Below, piece by piece: positions 32,597 through 40,672 of a stretch of DNA of 64,000 nucleotides (the first letter of the stretch is position 1; each line of letters begins with the position of its first letter). A program made the translations under genes and the position numbers. Under the pieces are notes generated by a model. That model had not been told where the DNA came from and did no database searches. It saw nothing but the letters and a program-made list of their open reading frames with translations. Origin of the DNA: CAMDPA01 sp964574325 (GTDB lineage: Bacteria > Pseudomonadota > Alphaproteobacteria > Rhizobiales > Hyphomicrobiaceae). The stretch spans positions 1 through 64,000 of the forward strand of contig CAZNMY010000021.1 in the NCBI GenBank assembly GCA_964574325.1, given 5' to 3'.

Positions 32597-34050
32597 GGGC
32601 CCAGATGGGGCGTAAGGATCAGCGGTCGATCGGCGAGGGCCCTGATAGGGCGCGCGTGCGGTCGCAGCGATTGGCGGCGGCGCGGTCCGGCATCGCCGGC
32701 GGCGCGCTCGTCGCGCTGGCTGCCATGGCTGTCGCGGGCTGTTCGTCGTCCGAGGGATTTTCACTGCCCAAGGCGAGCGATCTCAATCCATTCGCCAAGA
32801 AGGAACCGCCACTCGCCGGTAAGCGGGTCGCGATCATGGATGCGACCGGCAGCATCTCGAACACGCTCGCGCCGGCCGACAGGCCGATCGTGCTGCCGCC
32901 GCCATCGGCGTTCGACAGTTGGGCGCAGCCGGGCGGATCGCCCAACAACGCACCGGGGCACGCATCGCTTTCGGCGGCGCCGAAAGTCGCGTGGCGTGCC
33001 GACGCCGGCGCGGGCTCCAGCACGACGGGAAAGGTCACGGCCAATCCCATCGTCTATGACGGCCGCGTCTATACGCTCGATGCCGGCGCGCGCGTGACCG
33101 CATTCGCAGTCAGCGGCGGATCGACCGTGTGGCGGACGTCGATGGTGCCGGATCGCGAGAGCAAGGCGGGCAATTTCTTCACCATCGGATCGAACAGCAC
33201 GGGCGGCGGTTATGGTGGCGGTATCGCTGCCGACAATGGCCGGCTGTACGTGGCGACGGGATACGGGACGGTCTCCGCGCTCGATCCGAAGACGGGTAAG
33301 GTTCTGTGGACGAAGCAACAGGCGGCGCCCATTCGTGCTGCACCCACGGCCGTCGGTGATCGCGTCCTCGTCATCACGACGGAAGGCAAGGTCATCGCGC
33401 TCTCGGGTGCCGACGGCAGCGAGTTGTGGCAGGCGCGCGGGCTCAGCGAGCAGGCGAGCCTGATCGGCAGCCCCAGTCCGGCCGTCGACGGCGACATGGT
33501 GGTGGTGCCGTTCCCGAGCGGCGAAGTCGTCGGCTTGAAGTTCGGCACGGGCGAGCAGGTGTGGAGTGAATCGCTGACGCGGGCGCGTGGCGGATCGGCG
33601 ATGGGTGCGCTCAGTGATGCGGCACGGCCCGTCATCGATCGCGGTGTCGTGTTCGCGACGGCGCACGGCGGGCGCACGACGGCTGTGCAGTTGCGCGGCG
33701 GTGAACGGCTGTGGTCGGTCAACGTGTCGAGCACGCAGGCGCCGTCGGTGATCGCGGACTACGTGTTCGTGGTCGACACCGCCGGACAGTTGCTGTGCCT
33801 CAACCGTCGGGACGGGCTGACGCTGTGGACGGCGAAGCTTCCCGACAGCAATGTGTGGTCGGGACCGGTGCTGGCGGGCGGTCAGCTCTGGCTGGTGTCG
33901 GCGAAGGGGGCCATGGTCGGCGTCGATGCCGCGACCGGGCGGATCGCGAGCCAGGCGAACGTAGGGGCTGCCACGTTCGTTCCTCCGATCGCGGCGGGCG
34001 GCAAGCTCTACGTGCTCACCGACCGTGCGCAGCTCGTCGCGTTCAATTGA
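32593..34050 (+). CDS. bamB: Outer-membrane assembly lipoprotein BamB (PQQ-repeat beta-propeller)
   Basis: BamB helps the BAM complex insert beta-barrel proteins. The 485-residue precursor has a lipobox AVAG-Cys (Cys50) and an eight-blade propeller made of PQQ-like repeats (for example VYTLDAGARVTAFAVSGGSTVWR, LYVATGYGTVSALDPKTGKVLW, VLVITTEGKVIALSGADGSELW). The long stretch before the lipobox suggests either the GTG at 32593 (AAAGG upstream, overlapping the previous stop) or the ATG at 32605 (GAGGG upstream). In related genomes the GTPase gene der usually follows; here recR follows instead. Confidence 0.88.
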   Translation: MRAQMGRKDQRSIGEGPDRARVRSQRLAAARSGIAGGALVALAAMAVAGCSSSEGFSLPKASDLNPFAKKEPPLAGKRVAIMDATGSISNTLAPADRPIVLPPPSAFDSWAQPGGSPNNAPGHASLSAAPKVAWRADAGAGSSTTGKVTANPIVYDGRVYTLDAGARVTAFAVSGGSTVWRTSMVPDRESKAGNFFTIGSNSTGGGYGGGIAADNGRLYVATGYGTVSALDPKTGKVLWTKQQAAPIRAAPTAVGDRVLVITTEGKVIALSGADGSELWQARGLSEQASLIGSPSPAVDGDMVVVPFPSGEVVGLKFGTGEQVWSESLTRARGGSAMGALSDAARPVIDRGVVFATAHGGRTTAVQLRGGERLWSVNVSSTQAPSVIADYVFVVDTAGQLLCLNRRDGLTLWTAKLPDSNVWSGPVLAGGQLWLVSAKGAMVGVDAATGRIASQANVGAATFVPPIAAGGKLYVLTDRAQLVAFN

Positions 34051-34109
34051 GCCGCTCGGATCTTCGACTGCGGGATGTTTCCCACGCGAGCGGGACATAG
34101 AGCACAGGC

Positions 34110-34715
34110 ATGGCCCGCAAGATCGCAGGACCTGAGATCGAACGGCTGATCCAGCTTCTGGGTCGGTTGCCGGGGCTCGGTCATCGCTCCGCGCGCAAGG
34201 CGGCGCTGGCGCTCGTGAAGCGGCGGGAGGAACTGCTGCTTCCGCTCGCGGCGGCGCTCGGCGAGGCAGCCGAGAAGCTGCGGGAGTGCGCCAACTGCGG
34301 CAATATCGATACGGTCGATCCGTGCATGATCTGCCGCGACGAACGGCGGGACGGCGGGCTGATCGTCGTCGTCGAGGAGATCGGTGATCTCTGGGCGCTC
34401 GAACGCGCGCAGGTCATCAACTCGCGCTATCACGTGCTCGGCGGGCATCTGTCACCGCTCGATGGGATCGGGCCGGATCGGCTGAACATCCCAAAGCTGA
34501 TCGAGCGCGCGCGCGATCCGGTGGTGTCGGAAGTGCTGCTCGCGCTGTCGTCGACGGTCGAGGGGGCGTCGACGGCGCACTACATCCGGGAAGCGCTCGG
34601 GACAATCGAAGTGTCGGTTTCCGAGCTCGCCAAGGGTGTGCCGGTCGGGGGCGAGCTCGACTATCTCGACGAAGGCACATTGTCCGCGGCGATCAAATCT
34701 CGGCGGCGGATGTGA
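34110..34715 (+). CDS. recR: Recombination mediator protein RecR
   Basis: RecR works with RecO (and RecF) to load RecA on SSB-coated gaps. At 201 residues it has the family length and all parts: an N-terminal helix-hairpin-helix (LIQLLGRLPGLGHRSARKAAL), a four-Cys zinc finger CANCGNIDTVDPCMIC (near 67-82), and a Toprim domain with VVVEEIGDLWALE and GHLSPLDGIGPDRL. It is usually found after dnaX and ybaB, but here it stands 59 bases after bamB. The convergent ctaA gene ends 92 bases downstream; a GCCCTGC / GCAGGGC repeat in that gap has too long a loop to be a clear terminator. Confidence 0.96.
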   Translation: MARKIAGPEIERLIQLLGRLPGLGHRSARKAALALVKRREELLLPLAAALGEAAEKLRECANCGNIDTVDPCMICRDERRDGGLIVVVEEIGDLWALERAQVINSRYHVLGGHLSPLDGIGPDRLNIPKLIERARDPVVSEVLLALSSTVEGASTAHYIREALGTIEVSVSELAKGVPVGGELDYLDEGTLSAAIKSRRRM

Positions 34716-34807
34716 ACGTGCCGTTGCCCTGCGCGGATGCAAGATCCCGCGATGGTGGCTTCAGCAGTCGGCTTCATTGCGCGGTGCAGGGCACGCGCCT
34801 CGTCGCG

Positions 34808-35884
34808 TCAGGTAGCGGCCGAGCGTGTGATGGCGTGGAGGTGCCAGACGGCGATCCCGAACACGACGACCGCGCCGGTCTGATGGGCGATGCCCAGCGA
34901 TAGCGGCACGACTTCGAGGAGCGTCCAGATGCCGATGGCTGCCTGTGCGAGCACGGCGGCGAGTAGCGCCCAGGCCGAGCCCGAGACACTCGCGTCGTCA
35001 GCGACACGCTGCACCGACCATGCGTGCCACCCGGCGACGATCGTCAGCAGGTAGGCGGTGATGCGGTGATTGAACTGCACCGTCGTGATGTTCTCGAAAA
35101 TGTTGGCGTACCAGGGCGTCTGGGTGAAGAGGCCCGATGGTACGAGCTTCCCGTCCATCAACGGCCAGGTATTGTAGGTGAAGCCGGCCTTCAGGCCCGC
35201 GACGAGGGCGCCGAGCATGATCTGCGCGAAGACGAGCGCGACCAGTATGTAAGCGAAGCGCCGCAGTGCAGGTGTGATCGTGGCGAGCCTGATCGTTCGC
35301 CGGCTTCTTCCTGCGAGGTCGAGGGCGATCCAGACGACGAGACCGAAAATCAGGATGGCGAGGCCGAGGTGGGCCGCGAGCCGGTATTGGCTGACCGAGG
35401 TGCGTTCGGTCAGGCCGGACATCACCATATACCAGCCCATGGCGCCTTGCAGACCGCCGAGCGCGAGGAGGCCGAGGAGCTGCCGTCCCAGGCGCTGCGT
35501 GATCGCGCCCCGCCACCAGAACCAGGCGAGCGGGAGGGCGAAGGCGAAGCCGATGACGCGGCCGAGAAACCGATGGCCCCATTCCCACCAGAAGATCGAT
35601 TTGAACTCCGACAGGCTCATCCCCTTGTTCACCTGCTGGTACTGCGGGATTTCCCTGTACTTGGCGAACGCATCTTGCCAGTCGGCATCGGACAGCGGGG
35701 GCAGAGCGCCCATGATCGGCCGCCATTCGGTGATCGAGAGACCCGAGCCCGTCAGCCGCGTGGCGCCACCGACACCGACCATGACGAGGACGAGCAGGGC
35801 GACGATCCACAGCCACGTCTGGACAGCGACTGTAGCGTGCACTGGAGACGTGCGGATCGGGGAGGCGGACGAAGACAAGACCAT
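34808..35884 (-). CDS. ctaA: Heme A synthase
   Basis: CtaA oxidises the C8 methyl of heme O to a formyl group, making heme A for aa3 oxidases. The protein of about 358 residues has eight membrane segments and the type-2 CtaA signatures: VGGATRLTGSGLSITEWRP near 38, the first-bundle WEWGHRFLGR with a heme ligand His, and the second-bundle VQFNHRITAYL and GIAHQTGAV His ligands. I place the start at the ATG at 35884 although the ribosome binding site is weak; an upstream start at 35944 is possible. The rest of the cytochrome oxidase genes are not beside it; SURF1 and DUF983 lie 21 kb away. Confidence 0.93.
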   Translation of the reverse strand: MVLSSSASPIRTSPVHATVAVQTWLWIVALLVLVMVGVGGATRLTGSGLSITEWRPIMGALPPLSDADWQDAFAKYREIPQYQQVNKGMSLSEFKSIFWWEWGHRFLGRVIGFAFALPLAWFWWRGAITQRLGRQLLGLLALGGLQGAMGWYMVMSGLTERTSVSQYRLAAHLGLAILIFGLVVWIALDLAGRSRRTIRLATITPALRRFAYILVALVFAQIMLGALVAGLKAGFTYNTWPLMDGKLVPSGLFTQTPWYANIFENITTVQFNHRITAYLLTIVAGWHAWSVQRVADDASVSGSAWALLAAVLAQAAIGIWTLLEVVPLSLGIAHQTGAVVVFGIAVWHLHAITRSAAT

Positions 35885-36048
35885 GCGCGTAACACCCACT
35901 GTCGATGGCGCTGTGTTGCGTGCTAGAGCGTGCCGCGGGCGCACACAAGCGCGCAGATGCGTCTGGCATGGGGCAGGCGGACGCAGGCCGCTGATCGGGG
36001 CCTGTGCCGAGTGTCGATCGTGCTCACGTGCTGTTTCTTGGAGACGAC

Positions 36049-36267
36049 ATGACGATCCGGACGCGAAAGCTCATTGGTACGATCGCGCTGCTGGTGTTCA
36101 TCGCGGTCTACGCGTTTCTCGCGATGATGGTCGCCGTCGTGCTGCAGGTCAGCGGCAGCAAGGTCGTGGAACTTCTGTTCTACGTGGTCGGCGGGCTCGC
36201 CTGGGTGGTGCCGGCGGCATGGCTCGTCCGGTGGATGCAGAAGCCCGATGCGGGGGCTGCCGAGTAG
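36049..36267 (+). CDS. DUF2842 small membrane protein
   Basis: A 72-residue protein with two membrane segments (about 9-33 and 42-62) and the DUF2842 pattern: short basic N-terminus MTIRTRKLIGT, then LLVFIAVYAFLAMMVAV and a C-terminal GLAWVVPAAWLVRWMQKPD. The ATG has GGAGACGAC upstream, which decides the start. DUF2842 is a near-constant single-copy family in alphaproteobacteria with unknown function. Its last 88 bases overlap the 3' end of the convergent polysaccharide deacetylase gene, so both 3' ends encode protein on opposite strands. Confidence 0.85.
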   Translation: MTIRTRKLIGTIALLVFIAVYAFLAMMVAVVLQVSGSKVVELLFYVVGGLAWVVPAAWLVRWMQKPDAGAAE

Positions 36268-37340
36268 GCCGGCGCGGCTGCGGGCCGTGGCACCGCATTC
36301 ATCAGGGCGAAGGGCAGTCCGGACAGCAGCGCCTTGAAATATGCCGGGCTCTGGTAGAGGCCGTTGAGCGACAGCCGCGGCAGGGCGGACAGGCTGTGGC
36401 CTGAGCCGAGGATACCCTTGCGCGTGGTGACGCCGGTTTCGAGGCCCAGACGCGAGACGATGTCGAACTCGCGCTCGCCGGCGCTGTCGGCATCGCCGTA
36501 GGGATAGCAGAAGTGACGGCAGGGGCGGCCCAACTCCTGCTCGGTCCGCCTGACGCTGCCGATGATCTCGGCGTGGCATTCGCCAGCCGTCAGTTTTGCG
36601 AGCGCCATGTGGCTCTGGGTATGGGCGCCGATGGTGACCAGCGGTTCGGCGGCGAACTCGCGAAGCTCGTCCCACGTCATCGCAAGCTCCCGGCAGGGCT
36701 CGAGGGGATCGATGCCGGCCTCTGTCGCCAGACGAGCGACGAGGGCGCGGGCTTCGGCCTCGGGGATTGTGCGCAGGTGCCGGTAGATGCGGTCGAAGGC
36801 TGCCTGACGGTCGGTGTCGCTGGCGCAGCGAAACGTCTCGAGCCTGCCGGCGAGCTCGACAGCGATGAACTGTCGGCGCGCGATGACGCGTTCCAGCACG
36901 GTCCACCACAGGAAGCCGCGATGATCGGCGAATTCGGAGGTGACGTAGACCGTCATCGGCACGCCGTGGCGCTTCAGGACCGGCAGCGCTTGGTCGCGGT
37001 TGTCGCGGTAGCCGTCGTCGAAAGTGAACGCGACGAACGGGCGCGTCGCCTCGACCTCGCCTGTCATGCGGGCGCGGGCTTCGGACATCGAGACGGTGTC
37101 GTAACCCTGGCGCCGGACCTCGCGGATGACCTCATCGAGGAACTCCGGTGTGATCTGCAACAACTGGTTGGGAGCAAAGCCGGCGGGCTTGCCGGGAAGG
37201 ACGTGGTGCAGCATCAGGATCGCGCCGACGCCGCTCGTATAGGGGCGCATAAGTCGCGTGGCGCCGCTGTAGTGCAGGGCGGCGAGTGCGGCTTTGAAGG
37301 CGATCGTGAGGCTCTGGCCCATCTCGGTGGTGTGCTCCAT
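36180..37340 (-). CDS. Polysaccharide deacetylase family protein (CE4)
   Basis: A 386-residue carbohydrate esterase 4 protein. AFTFDDGYRDN supplies the catalytic base and metal Asp, and IGAHTQSHMAL supplies the HxxxH metal pair; CYPYGDADSAG is the following conserved loop. Such enzymes remove acetyl groups from N-acetylglucosamine polymers or from peptidoglycan. There is no clear signal peptide, so it may act in the cytoplasm or be exported in another way. Its last ~30 residues (a Pro/Ala/Thr tail) are encoded over the end of the DUF2842 gene. The start may be the ATG at 37322 instead. It precedes the exopolysaccharide locus but is separately oriented. Confidence 0.82.
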   Translation of the reverse strand: MEHTTEMGQSLTIAFKAALAALHYSGATRLMRPYTSGVGAILMLHHVLPGKPAGFAPNQLLQITPEFLDEVIREVRRQGYDTVSMSEARARMTGEVEATRPFVAFTFDDGYRDNRDQALPVLKRHGVPMTVYVTSEFADHRGFLWWTVLERVIARRQFIAVELAGRLETFRCASDTDRQAAFDRIYRHLRTIPEAEARALVARLATEAGIDPLEPCRELAMTWDELREFAAEPLVTIGAHTQSHMALAKLTAGECHAEIIGSVRRTEQELGRPCRHFCYPYGDADSAGEREFDIVSRLGLETGVTTRKGILGSGHSLSALPRLSLNGLYQSPAYFKALLSGLPFALMNAVPRPAAAPAYSAAPASGFCIHRTSHAAGTTQASPPTT

Positions 37341-37457
37341 CGCGGTGCGGTGACCGTTTCGATGGACGGTTATGCAAGGATCGTGCGCCGTCGGGCGAGA
37401 CGAGATGGCCCTGCAAAGCGGGCATTACCGATTGGTTGATGCGGTGTTAACGGGCGG

Positions 37458-39719
37458 CTACCGGCGGGCGGCGAGCTTTGCGGGCGCGCTGGGGATGGCG
37501 GCGATCCGCTGCTGGTCGGCTTCGCCGAGGGGGACATGCACCGTGTCGATACCCGTCACCTCGAAGCCGAGGAGCACGTCGGCGTCCTCGACTTGGGCAT
37601 CGGTGGTGGAGGGCTTGGGCTCACGCGTGACGACGACGGCGGCGTCGAAGCGGCCTTCGATGGTTTCGAACAGCAGTTGGGCGTCTGCGAAGTCGGAGGC
37701 GACGATGATCTGATCATACGCTTCGTCGAGGGCGTCGAGCGTCATGTTGAGACGGTCCGAGGCGAGGACGGCCGAGCGGTCGGCGGGAATGTTGCCGGGC
37801 TTGATCAGATGGACGTTGCTGCCCTGCATGCGGTGAATGACCTTGTCGAAGGCGGCTGCGCCCATGATCAGGTCGGCCATGCCGGGCGTGCCCTGGGCGG
37901 GGTCGGCACCGCGGCGGCGCCGATCCGACAGGTTCCACATCACCAGGAGCACACGCTTGCCGGAGGCATTGAGGACTTCGGCGAGCGCCTTCGCGTGGGG
38001 CAGGCTGTCGATGCCGGCTTCGTCGCCGGCAACCAGGGTGCGGGCACCGGCCGTGACATCGGTCCTCACGGAAAGGCGATCGGCAAGGGCGAGCAACTGC
38101 GGCGGCGCAGAGGCGGCGGCCGAGGTATTCGCGGTGGCCAACGGCGTCATTGCGGCCGGCGGCCGCGTCGGAGGCTTGGGCGCGCTCGGGAGCCGGGGGG
38201 CGAAGTGGCTGGTGCTGGGGGCATCCAGCTCCGGCGGGCGTGAGGCGGCGGCTGCCGCGAGGTTGGCCGGTTGGGGATAGGGGACGTGGAGAGGCGTGCT
38301 GACGAGCGCCCGGGTGATTACGAAGGCGAGGCCGAGGATCATGCTCGCTGCAGTCGCCAGGATCGTCGAGGGGCCCTTGCGCGGAGAGGTCGGTGTCGCG
38401 GACGGCAGGGCACGCGATATGATCTGCGCTTCGATCGGCACTTGCCGGATATTGACGACGGTGCGGTTGTCCTCGAGCTGCTTCTGCAGGCGCTCCAGCT
38501 CGGTGCGCTTGGAGCGCGCGAGGGATTCCAGTTCTTTCAGACGGGCCTCGTTGCCGGTCTGGTCGACGACCTTGGTCTTGAGCTGATCGATCTGCTTCGT
38601 CACGGATTCGACGCGGATCGCGGACGAGCGGGCATCCTTCTCGATACTCTGCACGACCTTCTGCACTTCGGCCGTGATCTGGCGGCGAAGGCCGACGACA
38701 TCGGCGTTGAGCTGGCGCATGCGGGGATGGCCGGGGAGCAAGGCCGCCGAGGCTTCGGCGATCTGGCGCTCCAGTCGGACGCGCTGCTGGATCAGCCCCT
38801 GGATCAGTGCGGACTTCTGCACGTCGGGCAGGATTTCGGCGCTGTTCGACTGCAGCAGCTCGCGGGCGGTTCTCCAGCGTGCATCGGTTTCGTTGCGGGC
38901 GGCCTCTGCCTTCAGCAGCTCGTCCTGAAGACCGGCCATGCGGGTGTCGTTGACGGGCGTGCTCTGCGGACCGGACTTGAACTGGCCGGAAGTCGCTCGG
39001 TACCGCTCGACGTCGCCTTCCGCATCGAGCACTTCCTTGCGGAGCTGATCGACCTTGGGTTTCAGCACCTCGACGGCCTTGTTGGTTTCGTCGAGCGGCT
39101 GGGAGACGAGGGTTGCTCGATAGGTTTCGGCCAGCGCGTTGGCGAAGTCGGCGGCGAGCTTGCTGTCGGTGGAGCTGAAGGCGATGCCGATCCAGCGGGT
39201 ATCCTTGATGGCGGCAACGACGAGTTGGCGTCGCAGGACGGACAGTACGCGCTCGTCCTCGGTTTCACCGGGAAGCGGCGCACCGATGCCGGCGATGCGG
39301 AGAATGCCGCTCCAGGTGTCGACGGGGCCGAGGGCGCTGTTGAACTCCGGGCGATGGGTCAGCTTGAGCTCGGTCGCGACCTTCAGCAGGAGATCGGAGG
39401 AGAGAAGGGCGCGGGCGTGCGTGTTGATCGCGGCCTGGTCGAGGCGGGCGGCATTGTTGCCGGGGGCGGCGGGGCGATCGCCTGACTCGGGGAACGGATT
39501 GGAGCGCTTGGCGGTGAATTCGAGCTGGCTTTCGGAGGTGAAGCGCGAGGCCATCAGCGATTGCACGCCGTAGGTCGCGCCGCCGACCAGTGCCGAGACG
39601 ACCACGAGCGTCTTGAAGCTCCGGCGGACGGATTGCCAGAGCGTCGCGAGCTGGATGTCGGCGACCGGCGGTTGGGGCGCCTGGGTCGGAAAGTGGCTGC
39701 TGGATGGCATGTTGCTCAC
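37458..39719 (-). CDS. Wzz/Wzc-like polysaccharide co-polymerase with degenerate kinase domain
   Basis: A 753-residue inner-membrane protein. Membrane segments near 38-56 and 460-480 flank a long periplasmic coiled-coil region (about 200-440) as in Wzz/GumC chain-length regulators; a P-rich PSATPTSPRKGPS motif precedes the second segment. The C-terminal ~200 residues have the fold of a BY-kinase (SLPHAKALAEVLNASGKRVLLV) but no Walker A, and the usual Walker A' LLIDADLR is MWNLSDR here, so ATP binding is unlikely. There is no Tyr-rich tail. It is divergent from the Wza-like gene, so both probably answer to the same regulatory region. Confidence 0.85.
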   Translation of the reverse strand: MSNMPSSSHFPTQAPQPPVADIQLATLWQSVRRSFKTLVVVSALVGGATYGVQSLMASRFTSESQLEFTAKRSNPFPESGDRPAAPGNNAARLDQAAINTHARALLSSDLLLKVATELKLTHRPEFNSALGPVDTWSGILRIAGIGAPLPGETEDERVLSVLRRQLVVAAIKDTRWIGIAFSSTDSKLAADFANALAETYRATLVSQPLDETNKAVEVLKPKVDQLRKEVLDAEGDVERYRATSGQFKSGPQSTPVNDTRMAGLQDELLKAEAARNETDARWRTARELLQSNSAEILPDVQKSALIQGLIQQRVRLERQIAEASAALLPGHPRMRQLNADVVGLRRQITAEVQKVVQSIEKDARSSAIRVESVTKQIDQLKTKVVDQTGNEARLKELESLARSKRTELERLQKQLEDNRTVVNIRQVPIEAQIISRALPSATPTSPRKGPSTILATAASMILGLAFVITRALVSTPLHVPYPQPANLAAAAASRPPELDAPSTSHFAPRLPSAPKPPTRPPAAMTPLATANTSAAASAPPQLLALADRLSVRTDVTAGARTLVAGDEAGIDSLPHAKALAEVLNASGKRVLLVMWNLSDRRRRGADPAQGTPGMADLIMGAAAFDKVIHRMQGSNVHLIKPGNIPADRSAVLASDRLNMTLDALDEAYDQIIVASDFADAQLLFETIEGRFDAAVVVTREPKPSTTDAQVEDADVLLGFEVTGIDTVHVPLGEADQQRIAAIPSAPAKLAARR

Positions 39720-39786
39720 ACGGTCGCGCGCAGATCAGGGAGTTCTCCAGGCTCGGATTAGACCCGCAGCAGGTAATCATTCCCTT

Positions 39787-39836
39787 AACCGCGGGACGTT
39801 TTTGTTGCGTTTCGGGACGCGGTTTGAAGCTTTTTT
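39787..39836 (+). promoter_or_regulatory. Possible leader hairpin before the Wza-like gene
   Basis: AACCGCG (39787-39793) can pair with CGCGGTT (39818-39824), followed closely by TTTTTT (39831-39836), about 55 bases before the ATG at 39892. The direct repeat GGGACG occurs on both sides of the loop. This could be a terminator or attenuator in the leader; the loop is long, so I hold it lightly. Confidence 0.3.
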
Positions 39837-39891
39837 AACGGGTGGGGATGTAGACGGAGGAACGTGACCATGTTCTGAAGGGGTTGTTGCG

Positions 39892-40596
39892 ATGTCGCGG
39901 CGTAGCGCTGTCCTGGCGACAGTGATGATAATTGCGTCGGCGCTCGGTGGCTGTGCCTCCGGCAGTTGGCTCGCGGACCCGGATGGGGGCCATGCTGCCG
40001 TCGCTGTCGCCGAGGCGCCGATGGCCGCCGGGATGGTCGAGCCGGCCAAGGTTCTGATGCAACCCGGCGATGCCGCGGCAACCGGCAATCCGACGAAGCA
40101 GGATGGGTACGTGGTCGAGGACCGCAGCCCGCGGCAGGGAGCCTACAAGCTCGACACCGGCGACCGCTTGCGCGTGTTCGTCTACGGCCAGCCCAATCTT
40201 TCCCGCATCTACAACGTCGACCAGTCCGGCAACATTTCCGTTCCCCTGATCGGGAACGTCAGGGCGCGCGGGCTGTCGACGGCATCGCTCGAGGGCTCCA
40301 TTCGCAGCCGGTTGTCTCAGGGGCTGGTGCGCGAGCCGCAGGTGACGGTCGATGTGCAGCAGAACCGGCCGTTCTTCATCCTGGGGGAGGTGCGCGCGCC
40401 CGGCCAGTACCCCTACGTGACCGGCATGACCGTCGAAATGGCTGTGGCGATCGCGGGAGGGTTCGGCGAGCGGGCCAACGAGCGCAAGGCGCGTCTGTCT
40501 CGGCGCGTCGGCGGATACAACGAGGTGATCGACGTGCCGACCGATGCCGAGGTCGAGCCCGGCGACACCCTCTATGTCTACGAGCGCTTCTTCTGA
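39892..40596 (+). CDS. Polysaccharide export lipoprotein (Wza/GumB-like)
   Basis: A 234-residue outer-membrane polysaccharide exporter. It has a lipobox ALGG-Cys21, a Poly_export domain (about 80-160: YKLDTGDRLRVFVYGQPNLS, DQSGNISVPLIGNVRARG) and one SLBB domain (about 165-230: RPFFILGEVRAPGQYPYVTG). It is shorter than E. coli Wza (379) and lacks the extra SLBB domain and C-terminal helix, as in the GumB/ExoF branch. It would form the outer channel for the polymer handled by the Wzz/Wzc-like protein encoded divergently. GAAGGGG precedes the ATG. Confidence 0.88.
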   Translation: MSRRSAVLATVMIIASALGGCASGSWLADPDGGHAAVAVAEAPMAAGMVEPAKVLMQPGDAAATGNPTKQDGYVVEDRSPRQGAYKLDTGDRLRVFVYGQPNLSRIYNVDQSGNISVPLIGNVRARGLSTASLEGSIRSRLSQGLVREPQVTVDVQQNRPFFILGEVRAPGQYPYVTGMTVEMAVAIAGGFGERANERKARLSRRVGGYNEVIDVPTDAEVEPGDTLYVYERFF

Positions 40597-40672
40597 GCCC
40601 TTCTTCTGGGCAGTTCTCTGGTAACGAGTGCCGTGTGATCTACGGCATTCCCGGTTCGAGGATCGATTTATC

